DNA of 64,000 nt. Source: Alteromonas sp. MMG017. Its GTDB lineage: Bacteria; Pseudomonadota; Gammaproteobacteria; Enterobacterales; Alteromonadaceae. Location of the stretch: the NCBI RefSeq assembly GCF_018100795.1, contig NZ_JAGJDY010000002.1:434001-498000 (forward strand), written 5' to 3'. The position numbers and the translations under genes were made by a program. The notes under the pieces are model-generated. The model made no database searches and had not been told where the DNA came from. It worked only from the letters and a program-made list of their open reading frames with translations. Numbering within the stretch: position 1 is the stretch's first letter; each line of letters starts with the position of its first letter. Below, piece by piece: positions 47,896 through 56,436 of this stretch.

Positions 47896-48831
47896 ATGAC
47901 AAATACAAACAATCCTGCAGTAACTAAATTATCAACTTCTTCGGCGCTACCCAAGGTATTTATTGGCTTGCCGCAGTGGCAGCATAGTCATTGGCCAAAA
48001 ACCTGGTTTGCTAATTACCCAAAAAGTGACAATCAACTGGTTCATTACGCCAAGGAGTGCAATACGGTTGAGGGAAATACGACCTTTTATTCTCTTCCAC
48101 ATGCTGATGCGGTCGCTCGCTGGGAACAATCAGTAGGTAGCGATTTTTCATTTACCTTTAAATTCAACCAACAGATTACCCACGTTCATCAATTACTGCA
48201 TTGCAAAGATGAAGTGAATGAACAATTACAAATGCTAGCGCCACTTGAGCACAAACTCGGTGTAATGCTGCTACAACTTCCTGCAAGCTTTGGCCCTGAA
48301 AAACTAGAACGGCTGGCTGGGTTTTTACACCATTTACCACAACATATTACTGTTGCGGTAGAAGTAAGACATTTGGCTTTCTTTGCTAAAGGCGATGAAG
48401 AAAAGCAGTTAAATCAAATATTAATGGAGTACAAGGCTAACCGCATTATTATGGATACCCGCGCCTTATTTACCGGCCCTGTTTCAAGGGAAGATACAAA
48501 CTCTAGCGACAGTGCGCTTTTACGTGAGGTGCGGAACAAAAAACCGAGAGTGCCAGTGAATGTAATTGCTACCGCGAATAACCCTATTGTTCGTTTTGTA
48601 GGGAATGATAATGATGAAGATAATATTGCGTGTTTAACGCCTTGGGTGAACAAAATTCATCAATGGCGGCTAGAAGGGAAAAGCCCGTATTTCTTTTGCC
48701 ATCGACCTGATAACAAAGATGCCCCTTGGTTAGCGCAACAATTTATTGATTTGTATAATAATAAGTACAGTGATGCGGTAATTCCTAATCTGGCAATAAA
48801 AGTACAGCCTAGCCAAAATGCCTTGTTTTAA
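47896..48831 (+). CDS. DUF72 (YecE-like) protein
   Basis: A 311-residue TIM-barrel-like protein of the DUF72 family: FIGLPQWQHSHWP at the start, EGNTTFYSLP, VMLLQLPASFG, VAVEVRH, and a closing YFFCHRPDN-APWLAQQF. The family is common in bacteria next to aspS and its function is not established. Divergent from aspS, alone on its transcript. Confidence 0.9.
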   Translation: MTNTNNPAVTKLSTSSALPKVFIGLPQWQHSHWPKTWFANYPKSDNQLVHYAKECNTVEGNTTFYSLPHADAVARWEQSVGSDFSFTFKFNQQITHVHQLLHCKDEVNEQLQMLAPLEHKLGVMLLQLPASFGPEKLERLAGFLHHLPQHITVAVEVRHLAFFAKGDEEKQLNQILMEYKANRIIMDTRALFTGPVSREDTNSSDSALLREVRNKKPRVPVNVIATANNPIVRFVGNDNDEDNIACLTPWVNKIHQWRLEGKSPYFFCHRPDNKDAPWLAQQFIDLYNNKYSDAVIPNLAIKVQPSQNALF

Positions 48832-48959
48832 CGTGCATTCAACTGCGAATAAATTTCGCAAAAAAATGCTGCTGTTACGCCTATTTAAGATAGTGAAAGC
48901 CTGACCATACGTTAAGAATATTAACTAGTGCTTATTCTTTCCTTCCTATAAACTGACGG

Positions 48960-48980
48960 CTATTGAGACAGTCTCAATAG
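48960..48980. promoter_or_regulatory. Perfect 21-base palindrome upstream of the GAF gene
   Basis: The arms CTATTGAGAC and GTCTCAATAG flank one central A, 27 bases before the GAF start codon. Either an operator for an unknown dimeric regulator or a 5' hairpin of the transcript; no T run follows. Confidence 0.45.
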
Positions 48981-49007
48981 TAACTCTATATTTAAGTGAA
49001 ATAATTA

Positions 49008-49496
49008 ATGGAATCACCAAAGCTTGATCGCGAAATCTTGCGATTAAAAGCCCTAGAAAATTTAAACATTCTAGACACCAAACCCGACGCACAGCTAGAT
49101 GCCGTTACCAAAGCAACCCAAGAATATTTCAAATGCAAAATTTGCTTGGTGAGTTTAATTGCTGAAGACAGACAATGGTTTAAATCTCGCCAGTGTTTAG
49201 ATGTGTCAGAAACACCACGCAATATTTCTTTTTGCACTTACGCGATAGCAGAAGAAGAATATTTAATTGTGACCGACGCCACCAAAGACAGCCGTTTTGC
49301 TGGCGGACCTTTGGTGAAAGGCGAACCGCATATCCGCGCTTACGCAGGCGCTATTCTTCGCTCAAACGATGGATACGAGCTTGGTACATTATGTGTCATT
49401 CATGATGAGCCAAGAGAATTCTCTGTTGAAGAAATTCGCATGTTGCAAGAAATGGCTAAGAAAGCAGAAACCATTATTAATGAGAACAAATGGTAA
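49008..49496 (+). CDS. Single GAF-domain protein
   Basis: A 162-residue cytosolic protein made of one GAF domain: KCKICLVSLIAEDRQWFKSRQCLDVSETPRNISFCTYAI is the family's core, shown here as consecutive shorter marks (QWFKSRQCLDV, ETPRNISFCTYAI). LGTLCVIHD follows. No output domain is attached, so it may bind a small ligand or partner protein. Convergent with glrR, sharing a terminator. Confidence 0.85.
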   Translation: MESPKLDREILRLKALENLNILDTKPDAQLDAVTKATQEYFKCKICLVSLIAEDRQWFKSRQCLDVSETPRNISFCTYAIAEEEYLIVTDATKDSRFAGGPLVKGEPHIRAYAGAILRSNDGYELGTLCVIHDEPREFSVEEIRMLQEMAKKAETIINENKW

Positions 49497-49544
49497 GTTA
49501 GCAATCGCTGACAAGGCTGGTAAAACCCGCTCTTCTCAATAAAA

Positions 49545-49573
49545 AAAAGCTGCCACAACCGGTGGCAGCTTTT
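49545..49573. terminator. Bidirectional terminator between GAF gene and glrR
   Basis: The 12-bp stem AAAAGCTGCCAC / GTGGCAGCTTTT has A and T runs on both sides, so it serves the convergent genes. Confidence 0.88.
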
Positions 49574-49612
49574 ACCTAATACGCTTCAAAGACACGTTCA
49601 GTACTGTTATTA

Positions 49613-50953
49613 CTAACGAAAGTCTCCCGCATCTAAATCATGCTTTTTCATTAACTTGTGCATATCGGTACGGTTGCGCCCCGCCAATTCTGCGGCACGG
49701 GTTACGTTGCCATCAGTCATTTTCAAAAGCTTGTTCAAATACTGTTGCTCAAAAGCATCTCTGGCTTCGGTTAACGTTGGCCAACTTTGCTTAGTGGCTG
49801 ACAGCGCTTGCTCTACAAGATGCAGTGGCACTACTGGTGTTTGTGTTAAAGCAACACATTGCTCAACCGCGTTTACCAATTGACGCACGTTTCCTGGCCA
49901 GGATGATTTCACTAGCAACTGCATTGCATCATCTGAAAACTGACTCACGTTAACACCATGACGCTGGGCACTTTGCTGCAATAGTGAACGCGCCAGCAAA
50001 GGAATATCTTCACTTCGCGCTTTCAACGATGGAAGCTTTAAGTTCACCACATTTAGGCGGTAGTATAAGTCTTCCCTGAAAGTGCCCTCTTCCATTTCTT
50101 TGAGCAAGTCTTTGTGAGTAGCCGAGATGATACGAACATCAATATCAACATGCTTACTGCTGCCTACGGGTCTAATTTGACGCTCTTGTAACGCACGCAG
50201 TAGTTTCACTTGTAATGTCATTGGCATATCGCCAATTTCATCTAAAAATAATGTTCCGCCATCGGCTTCACGAAATAGACCAGGGTGTGCGGCTACCGCA
50301 CCAGTAAAGGCACCTTTCGCATGTCCGAATAATTCTGATTCAAGTAAGTTTTCTGGCAGTGCGCCACAGTTAATGGCAACAAACGGTTTGTCACGTCTGT
50401 CACTGGCCTGATGCATTGCATTAGCTAATAACTCTTTACCTGTACCACTAGCTCCGCTAATAAGTACACTGACTTCTCGTTGCGCAATTCTGTACGCTTG
50501 ATCGAGTACATTGAGCATATCTTGAGAACGGGTAACAATACTTTTCGCCCATTCACCGGGCTGAGCCGCTTGTGACTGACTTAATGCTTTTTGTAATAAA
50601 GTACGCAGCTCATCGTGGTCGACTGGCTTGGGTAGAAAACCAAAGACACCACGCTGAGTGGCTGCAACCGCGTCCGAAATTGTGCCGTGGGCGGTCATCA
50701 AAATTACGGGAATATCTTTTCGAATGCCCATGATTTCTTCAAATAAGCTTAACCCGTCAAGGCCAGGCATACGCAAATCACTGAGTACCACGTCAAAAGC
50801 ATCATTTTGAAGCTTTCTTAACGCCGCATTACCATCTTCAACCGCAGTAACTTGATAACCCTCGCCTTCTAAGCGGATAGTTAAGAGGCGAAGTAAACTT
50901 TTATCATCATCAACCAACAATAAATGGGGTTTGTTCTTGCTACTTTCACTCAT
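49613..50953 (-). CDS. glrR: Sigma-54-dependent response regulator GlrR (QseF)
   Basis: A 446-residue NtrC-type regulator: receiver domain with acidic pair Asp15/16 and phospho-acceptor Asp59 (DVVLSDLRMPG), AAA+ domain with Walker A GASGTGKELLA and the sigma-54 contact loop GAFTGA, and a C-terminal Fis-type HTH (NVTRAAELAGRNRTDMHKLM). With GlrK it controls small RNA or envelope genes in enterobacteria. Third gene of glrK-qseG-glrR, 2 bases after qseG. Confidence 0.94.
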   Translation of the reverse strand: MSESSKNKPHLLLVDDDKSLLRLLTIRLEGEGYQVTAVEDGNAALRKLQNDAFDVVLSDLRMPGLDGLSLFEEIMGIRKDIPVILMTAHGTISDAVAATQRGVFGFLPKPVDHDELRTLLQKALSQSQAAQPGEWAKSIVTRSQDMLNVLDQAYRIAQREVSVLISGASGTGKELLANAMHQASDRRDKPFVAINCGALPENLLESELFGHAKGAFTGAVAAHPGLFREADGGTLFLDEIGDMPMTLQVKLLRALQERQIRPVGSSKHVDIDVRIISATHKDLLKEMEEGTFREDLYYRLNVVNLKLPSLKARSEDIPLLARSLLQQSAQRHGVNVSQFSDDAMQLLVKSSWPGNVRQLVNAVEQCVALTQTPVVPLHLVEQALSATKQSWPTLTEARDAFEQQYLNKLLKMTDGNVTRAAELAGRNRTDMHKLMKKHDLDAGDFR

Positions 50954-50955
50954 TG

Positions 50956-51540
50956 TTAGTTGTTCCTGTTTTTATCCATAAGTGTTGCTTCAATTTGGAG
51001 TAGTTCTTCTAGTTTTTTCTGCTGAGCTTTAAGCTCGGCATACAGCTTTTGTAATTCTTGACCTCGATGGGTATTTTCTTTACTTAATACACTCAACGCA
51101 GACTCAAGTTCCATTAATTGTTTGTTTGGGTTACTTACCACAACTTCAATGACCAACGCAGCGGCGTCGGTAAATTCAGGCATTAAATCATCTATAGAAA
51201 GTTGGGCACGTAGCCTATCTTGATACGGGGTATCGCTGGATAAGGATAAAAGGTAAGCGTGAATTTTGTCTTTTTTTGATTGACCAAGCGCTGTTAACTG
51301 CGCTTTGCGTTCAATCCAAGGCGTGGCATCAGCTTCAAGCCAAACTTCCAACCAGTAAGCCATGTCGCAATTGTAATCAAAATTTTCAGGTTCTGAAGTG
51401 AACAGGCAAATATCGTCGTTTACAGCCACTTCAATCATCTGGGGTGGTTGAACTTCAATTTTCTGTTCGATTGGCTGCTTAGACAACACACTGCAACCCG
51501 ACATCATCGTCAGGGCCAGTATCATACAACTTATTCTCAT
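50956..51540 (-). CDS. qseG: QseG-type lipoprotein
   Basis: A 194-residue lipoprotein (lipobox MMSGC, Cys16). No enzyme domain; a central QseG-like helical region (LEVWLEADATPWIERKAQL) and a C-terminal coiled coil (LQKLYAELKAQQKKLEELLQ). Its place between glrK and glrR, with 1- and 2-base gaps, is the main evidence. In enterobacteria QseG modulates the kinase from the envelope. Confidence 0.8.
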   Translation of the reverse strand: MRISCMILALTMMSGCSVLSKQPIEQKIEVQPPQMIEVAVNDDICLFTSEPENFDYNCDMAYWLEVWLEADATPWIERKAQLTALGQSKKDKIHAYLLSLSSDTPYQDRLRAQLSIDDLMPEFTDAAALVIEVVVSNPNKQLMELESALSVLSKENTHRGQELQKLYAELKAQQKKLEELLQIEATLMDKNRNN

Positions 51541-51541
51541 T

Positions 51542-52969
51542 TTATTTTTCCTGTTGAGGAATCGTCACCCTAAAGCACACATCAGCGTAATCGACATCGA
51601 CAACTTGTACGTCGCCATGCATCAGTCGCGCGCAATCCGCAACAATCGATAAGCCTAATCCTGTGCCTATAACATTATCATTTCTCGGCTCTGCGCCACG
51701 GGTGAAAGGTTCAAACAGTGTTGCAACCGACTCTTTGGCAATCCGCTTGCCTCGATTTGCAACGTCCAATATAGCAAAGTTATTATCTAAATATATATGT
51801 ACATTAATGGGTCGCCCTACAGCACCATGTGCTACTGCGTTAGACACCAAATTGTCGAGTATCCGCCTGAATAACTCTTCGTCAGCCCAAATATGCTTAC
51901 TATCAACCGATACCGTCACTTCACGTTCTTGTAACGCTAGGGCGTAATCACCCAAACATGCATCAACCAACTTCTTCGCATCAGTATTAACGATGTCGGG
52001 CTGAGCTTGCTGTAACAACAAGTTATAATCGAGTAGTTTTTCGATAAGTGTGTTCAGTCTTTGCGTACTTGCGCTAAGTAGCGACAATACTTCACGTTGA
52101 GGGTCATTCAAATCGCCCACAACATTTTCCGACAATAAGCTACATCCTTCTTTAATACTGGCTAACGGGGTTTTCAACTCGTGAGCAGCATGGCGCAATA
52201 AAGCAGTGCGTATATGCTCTAATTGACCAAGACGATCGTACAGCCAATGCAGATCTTTCTCCACATCTATTAATTCTCGCGGCGCTTGGCGAGACAAAGG
52301 GGGAAGATCACCTTGCTGATGCGCCACTATACGAATTATCTGCTTTAATTTATTAACTGGATTAACAATCAGTTGGCTTCCTAAAAGGATAAGCAGCAAG
52401 GAGACACTTACCAACATCGCCGTAGACCACGCTTGCTTTGCTTGCATCGCGTTTAAGTCATCTTGCTGCACTTTGACCCGTTCGGAAATAGCAAGTTCCA
52501 CGTCATCTCGAAGCTGTGAAACACTTCGTGCTACGTTAGCAAGGTACGCATTGAGTAAAAGTTGATCTTCAATTAAGCGGTAATCAGACAGGTCGCCTAA
52601 TTGTTCTGACAACCTTTCGCAGGTTCCCTGAACAGATAAGGCTTGGCAAAGGTTATCAGCGGCCACCGCGAATTGATCGAGTGCGTTATCGGATAAGGTG
52701 GCAACTTTCTCGGTTCGAATAACCGCGTATTGACGAATACTTCGCTCTAAGTCAACAACAGCGCCATCCAGGCGCTGCATATCGCCCACAACATCAACCA
52801 CGTATCGGGTTTCCAACGTGGTCATTTGCCCTACTTTGGCTAAGTCGCTTTGGCTTTGCCACAACAATGCAATCAAGGGGATTAACGCCAGCACGAAGCT
52901 ACCTAGCGTCAGTTGACGTAATGAGCCTAGCTGAACCAGCCGTTCACCAAATGAAAATTTCTCAATCAG
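51542..52969 (-). CDS. glrK: Sensor histidine kinase GlrK (QseE), start uncertain
   Basis: Kinase with two membrane helices, a periplasmic helical sensor, a HAMP-like segment, phospho-acceptor His (LLRHAAHELKTPLASIKEG) and ATPase motifs (NLVSNAVAHGA, GTGLGLSIVADC). The first ordinary start codon in frame is GTG 52894. Yet the frame is open further upstream and reads GERLVQLGSLRQLTLGSF before the helix; the SLRQL segment is what I recall just before the helix in E. coli QseE. The only plausible start there is CTG at 52969 (or ATT next to it), 8 bases after AAGGA. I give the longer form, 475 residues; a GTG start at 52894 with AGGTAG upstream is the alternative. Confidence 0.85.
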   Translation of the reverse strand: MIEKFSFGERLVQLGSLRQLTLGSFVLALIPLIALLWQSQSDLAKVGQMTTLETRYVVDVVGDMQRLDGAVVDLERSIRQYAVIRTEKVATLSDNALDQFAVAADNLCQALSVQGTCERLSEQLGDLSDYRLIEDQLLLNAYLANVARSVSQLRDDVELAISERVKVQQDDLNAMQAKQAWSTAMLVSVSLLLILLGSQLIVNPVNKLKQIIRIVAHQQGDLPPLSRQAPRELIDVEKDLHWLYDRLGQLEHIRTALLRHAAHELKTPLASIKEGCSLLSENVVGDLNDPQREVLSLLSASTQRLNTLIEKLLDYNLLLQQAQPDIVNTDAKKLVDACLGDYALALQEREVTVSVDSKHIWADEELFRRILDNLVSNAVAHGAVGRPINVHIYLDNNFAILDVANRGKRIAKESVATLFEPFTRGAEPRNDNVIGTGLGLSIVADCARLMHGDVQVVDVDYADVCFRVTIPQQEK

Positions 52970-53042
52970 AGTGGTATTCCTTCAAACAAGCACCGGCAGG
53001 CGCATCTGCTAGGCTATTATATATATTGTTCGCTAACGACAG

Positions 53043-53321
53043 CTATTCACTGACCGCAGATTTTGCATTTCCTGGTGTCAGTTTACTTTTTGCTAATTCG
53101 GCTTCAGTTAATTTGCCATCTTCATTGTCGTCAATTAACCCAAAATTACGCAATAGTTCGGTGTGACGAACCGCTTCTTTCAGCGATATCAAACCGTCTT
53201 TATTCGTGTCTAACTGCTGCATTAACGTTTTTGCAGGTGACGCGTGCGCTTCAACTACCGAAATAGCTTGTATCGCCGCGATGGTAAGTAAAATCAGAAA
53301 AACCTTTTCTAGTCGTTTCAT
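53043..53321 (-). CDS. Exported EF-hand calcium-binding protein
   Basis: A 92-residue protein from the second of two ATGs (7 bases after GGAGG). Signal peptide to about residue 27 (EAHA), then two EF-hand loops, DTNKDGLISLKEA and DDNEDGKLTEAEL, both with the acidic ligand pattern intact. A small periplasmic calcium-binding protein; partner unknown. It is alone, upstream of glrK's transcript in the same direction. Confidence 0.85.
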   Translation of the reverse strand: MKRLEKVFLILLTIAAIQAISVVEAHASPAKTLMQQLDTNKDGLISLKEAVRHTELLRNFGLIDDNEDGKLTEAELAKSKLTPGNAKSAVSE

Positions 53322-53615
53322 CATGAATCCTCCGCATTACTGCTTGTTTATAAATCCCTTAAACTAACTTCGATAACTCTGTTAACTCTGATTGAATAAG
53401 CTAAAATTGAGCCAAAGATACAATTTATTTATATATCAAACATTTACAAAAAATAAATCGACTCACCTCCTGTACATTGTATCTAGAAACAGACACAGTT
53501 ACACGAACTCCTGTAATTGTGTCAAATAGCCTAATAAGGCTTTAAATTAAGATAGTTTGTTGATTCAGTTCGTTATGACAGCGCAATAAAAAGCCCAATG
53601 CATAAGCTATGCTAC

Positions 53616-55700
53616 CTAGCCCTCACTATTATTGACATTGCCAATTATAAACTGTTTTGGTGACAGAATAAGCTCATCCATAGGAATGGGTTTGCTAAAC
53701 ATAAAACCTTGAATATAGTCACAACCGTGTTCTATCAAATAATGCCATTGGGTTTCATTCTCAATACCTTCGGCACATACGCTAAGTGAAAGGCGTTTGG
53801 CCAAATCGATAATAGCGCCGGTTACTAAGCGGCTCCTTTCCGACGTTTCAAGCTCATGTACAAACTGCTTATCAATTTTTAGGGTATCGATGCTTATCTG
53901 GGTTAAATAGCTTAGAGAAGAGTAACCCGTACCAAAATCATCTAGGGCAATGGCGCATCCCATGTTGCTCATGCGTTTAAAGAATTTATTTGATGACGCA
54001 AAATTCTCTAAGTAAGCAGACTCGGTTACCTCGAATTCTACGTATTCTGGATTTACATTGTGGCGTGTGAAAATCTCATGGATATTGTCAAACAGGTTAC
54101 TATCACGAAGGTCGTGGCCTGATAAATTCACTGATACACGAAAACGATGAGGAAGCCACTCCCTTAATTGGGGTAGATCAATACAGACTTTTTCAATTAC
54201 CCAACGTGTAATGGCAGATATTTTACCGCCTTGTTCCGCGATAGGAATAAACTCATTAGGCATAACCAAACCATATTCCGGGTGTTGCCACCTAAGCAGT
54301 CCCTCTAAGCCGATAACCTTCCCTTCGTGATCGACTTTAACTTGGTAATACACCATAAACTCATCGTTCTTTAACCCTTGCTCTATGGCATTCGCTAAAT
54401 GGAATTTACGCTTGTGCGATTCCACCATATCAGGTGTAAATATGGTGAAGCTTCCACGCCCCTTGGCTTTAGAGCGATACATCGCAAGATCTGCATTGCT
54501 CATTAATTCGCTTAAATCATAGTCGGCGTCTATGGCACGCGCTACGCCCACACTAACGCCAACAGACAGTGACAGCCCTCGCAATTCAAAAGGACTAGTA
54601 AAGGCATCAATCAATCGACCGGCCATATTTTCAAGGCTGGTATCTCGCGTTTCTCTATCGGGTAATACTAAAAATTCATCGCCCCCTAATCGGGCTACCA
54701 AGTCCCCTTCTCGTAACAGAGCGCTCACCCTATCTGCCACTTCTATCAATATCAGGTCACCGGTCTCATGGCCTAGTGAATCATTTATGCCTTTAAACCC
54801 ATCTAAATCGAAAAACAAAAGAGCAAGATCATCATCATTCCTTCGCGCTCGGGCTAGCTCTAACCGCAAGTTATCAAGCACAAATTGCCTATTAGGTAAC
54901 CCGGTTAGGCTGTCATAGTTAGCCAATCGAATCATGGTTTCTTGTTGATCGACCAAGGTTTGATTTTGTTCATGATTGATAAGTAGTTCAACCTCTATCA
55001 TTTCTAACAAAAGGTTGATGTTTTCTCCCAACTCCCCTATTTCATCTCTTGAAGTAAGGTTTTGTCGCAAGGCGTAATCTTTGGTGTCTGTGACCTGTTT
55101 GGTGAAAAAACTTAACTCACTTAAAGGGCGAAATACACGACGAATGAAAAACAATGTGCCAATAATGCTTATTACCCACAGCACAAAGATTATAGGTACT
55201 ACATTCAGTAGTAAGCCTTTAACACTTCCCGAAAGTGGTGCCTTTGCATCCACGAAGAGTATCAAGAAACCATCTGGCTTTTGCGAAGAGCCTATTACTC
55301 GTCGTGCCATAATGACGTCATTTTCTATGGATACCCCTTCAGTTAAAGCAAATGGGTCAAGGGTATTTAGAAAAGGTTCATTCAGTCTATTAGCAGATGG
55401 GCCTTCTTCTTCTAATAAAAGGGTAAAATTACTGTCGTAGATTCTTGCTGAAATAACATGTTCATGCTCCTTTAACAGGATTAAGACATTTGAAAGAGAG
55501 GAGGCTTTTTGGGCATTTAACAACATAGCTGGCGCTACATTTTTTACTACGCCATTGGCAAGAGAAACCGCATGAGAATGTGCTAAATTGAGATATAGCG
55601 CTTTATGTTCTAATACTGCAAACCACAACACCGCGGCAGCCATTACAGACATAGACAAGGTAACGACAATACTAATTGGGGCCTTTATAGACTTAAACAC
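53616..55700 (-). CDS. Membrane GGDEF-EAL protein (cyclic-di-GMP turnover)
   Basis: About 694 residues from a GTG at 55700 with AGAGGA 7 bases upstream; a TTG 13 codons earlier is the other choice. Two membrane helices (about 8-30 and 165-190) flank a periplasmic sensor, then HAMP. The GGDEF domain has an intact RLGGDEF active site and an RxxD inhibitory site five residues before it (REGD). The EAL domain has EGL in place of EAL, but keeps VNLSGHDL, EVTESAYLEN, DDFGTGYSS, KIDKQFV and AEGIE, so phosphodiesterase activity is likely. The gene may both make and break c-di-GMP. Regulation is not visible. Confidence 0.92.
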   Translation of the reverse strand: MFKSIKAPISIVVTLSMSVMAAAVLWFAVLEHKALYLNLAHSHAVSLANGVVKNVAPAMLLNAQKASSLSNVLILLKEHEHVISARIYDSNFTLLLEEEGPSANRLNEPFLNTLDPFALTEGVSIENDVIMARRVIGSSQKPDGFLILFVDAKAPLSGSVKGLLLNVVPIIFVLWVISIIGTLFFIRRVFRPLSELSFFTKQVTDTKDYALRQNLTSRDEIGELGENINLLLEMIEVELLINHEQNQTLVDQQETMIRLANYDSLTGLPNRQFVLDNLRLELARARRNDDDLALLFFDLDGFKGINDSLGHETGDLILIEVADRVSALLREGDLVARLGGDEFLVLPDRETRDTSLENMAGRLIDAFTSPFELRGLSLSVGVSVGVARAIDADYDLSELMSNADLAMYRSKAKGRGSFTIFTPDMVESHKRKFHLANAIEQGLKNDEFMVYYQVKVDHEGKVIGLEGLLRWQHPEYGLVMPNEFIPIAEQGGKISAITRWVIEKVCIDLPQLREWLPHRFRVSVNLSGHDLRDSNLFDNIHEIFTRHNVNPEYVEFEVTESAYLENFASSNKFFKRMSNMGCAIALDDFGTGYSSLSYLTQISIDTLKIDKQFVHELETSERSRLVTGAIIDLAKRLSLSVCAEGIENETQWHYLIEHGCDYIQGFMFSKPIPMDELILSPKQFIIGNVNNSEG

Positions 55701-55896
55701 ACCCACTTCCTCTAACACCACCCGCGTAATAGATTGCAATCATGTTTTCAATAAATCTTACGTAGTCATCATAACCTCAAGTGCACCTGAGACCATGGAA
55801 ATTCATGATTTATTTATAGCATTATTTTTTACTAATTACCTGTGTAACAAGCACTTTTTTCGATATTAATAACGCGAGAGTGTGTTAAGTATTGCT

Positions 55897-56337
55897 TTAA
55901 TTCTCTGGCGAAACGCGCAGTTTAGCTTTAATAAAATGGGAATGCGGCACATGCAATAAGTCTGATATACGCCGAATGGTATGCTCTTCAATAGGGGCAA
56001 GTTGATTATCTGCAAATGCAATTGCCCATAAACCCTCAAGAATGTCCCGCTTTTGTTCAGCTTCACAGGTTTGATTAATTATCTTGGTAAACTGTACTAA
56101 ATCGACAGCTTCTTCTGCTGAGGTTCGGCCTTCTTCCATCAGTAATTTTAGTTCATCATCAGAAAGCGCAAACTGTTTATACAAGTGCGTTTTGTAAGCA
56201 TTGAGTTCACTGTTGGTGACATTAGCGTCAGCCCTCATTATTTCACTTAACAACGCAGCGGTGGCAAGTTCGACAGTATGTTTCTGCTGCGCTTCTGATT
56301 CTTTCGTTTCGAAAAGCTGTAATAAAGATTTAAGCAT
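55897..56337 (-). CDS. TerB-like domain protein
   Basis: A 146-residue helical protein from the ATG at 56337 (GGAGCG upstream); a longer frame adds 15 residues. LLSEIMRADANVTNSELNAYK and LWAIAFADNQLAPIEEHTIRRIS are the two halves of a TerB/DjlA-like acidic helical bundle (DAN and DNQ loops are the likely metal sites). Functions in this family range from tellurite resistance to general stress; none is proven here. Confidence 0.85.
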   Translation of the reverse strand: MLKSLLQLFETKESEAQQKHTVELATAALLSEIMRADANVTNSELNAYKTHLYKQFALSDDELKLLMEEGRTSAEEAVDLVQFTKIINQTCEAEQKRDILEGLWAIAFADNQLAPIEEHTIRRISDLLHVPHSHFIKAKLRVSPEN

Positions 56338-56436
56338 TAGGCGCTCCAAATAAACAACGAAGCTATTGCATAACATATCCAACCTTTCAAAGTGGGAATA
56401 TACGGCAAATCGTTGGCATTTTTAGTTTAGTGGTAG

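Noticed and set aside
54532..54918. 128-codon plus-strand frame inside the GGDEF-EAL gene
   Set aside because: Shadow of the GGDEF domain with Ser/Arg-rich composition; no start signals.
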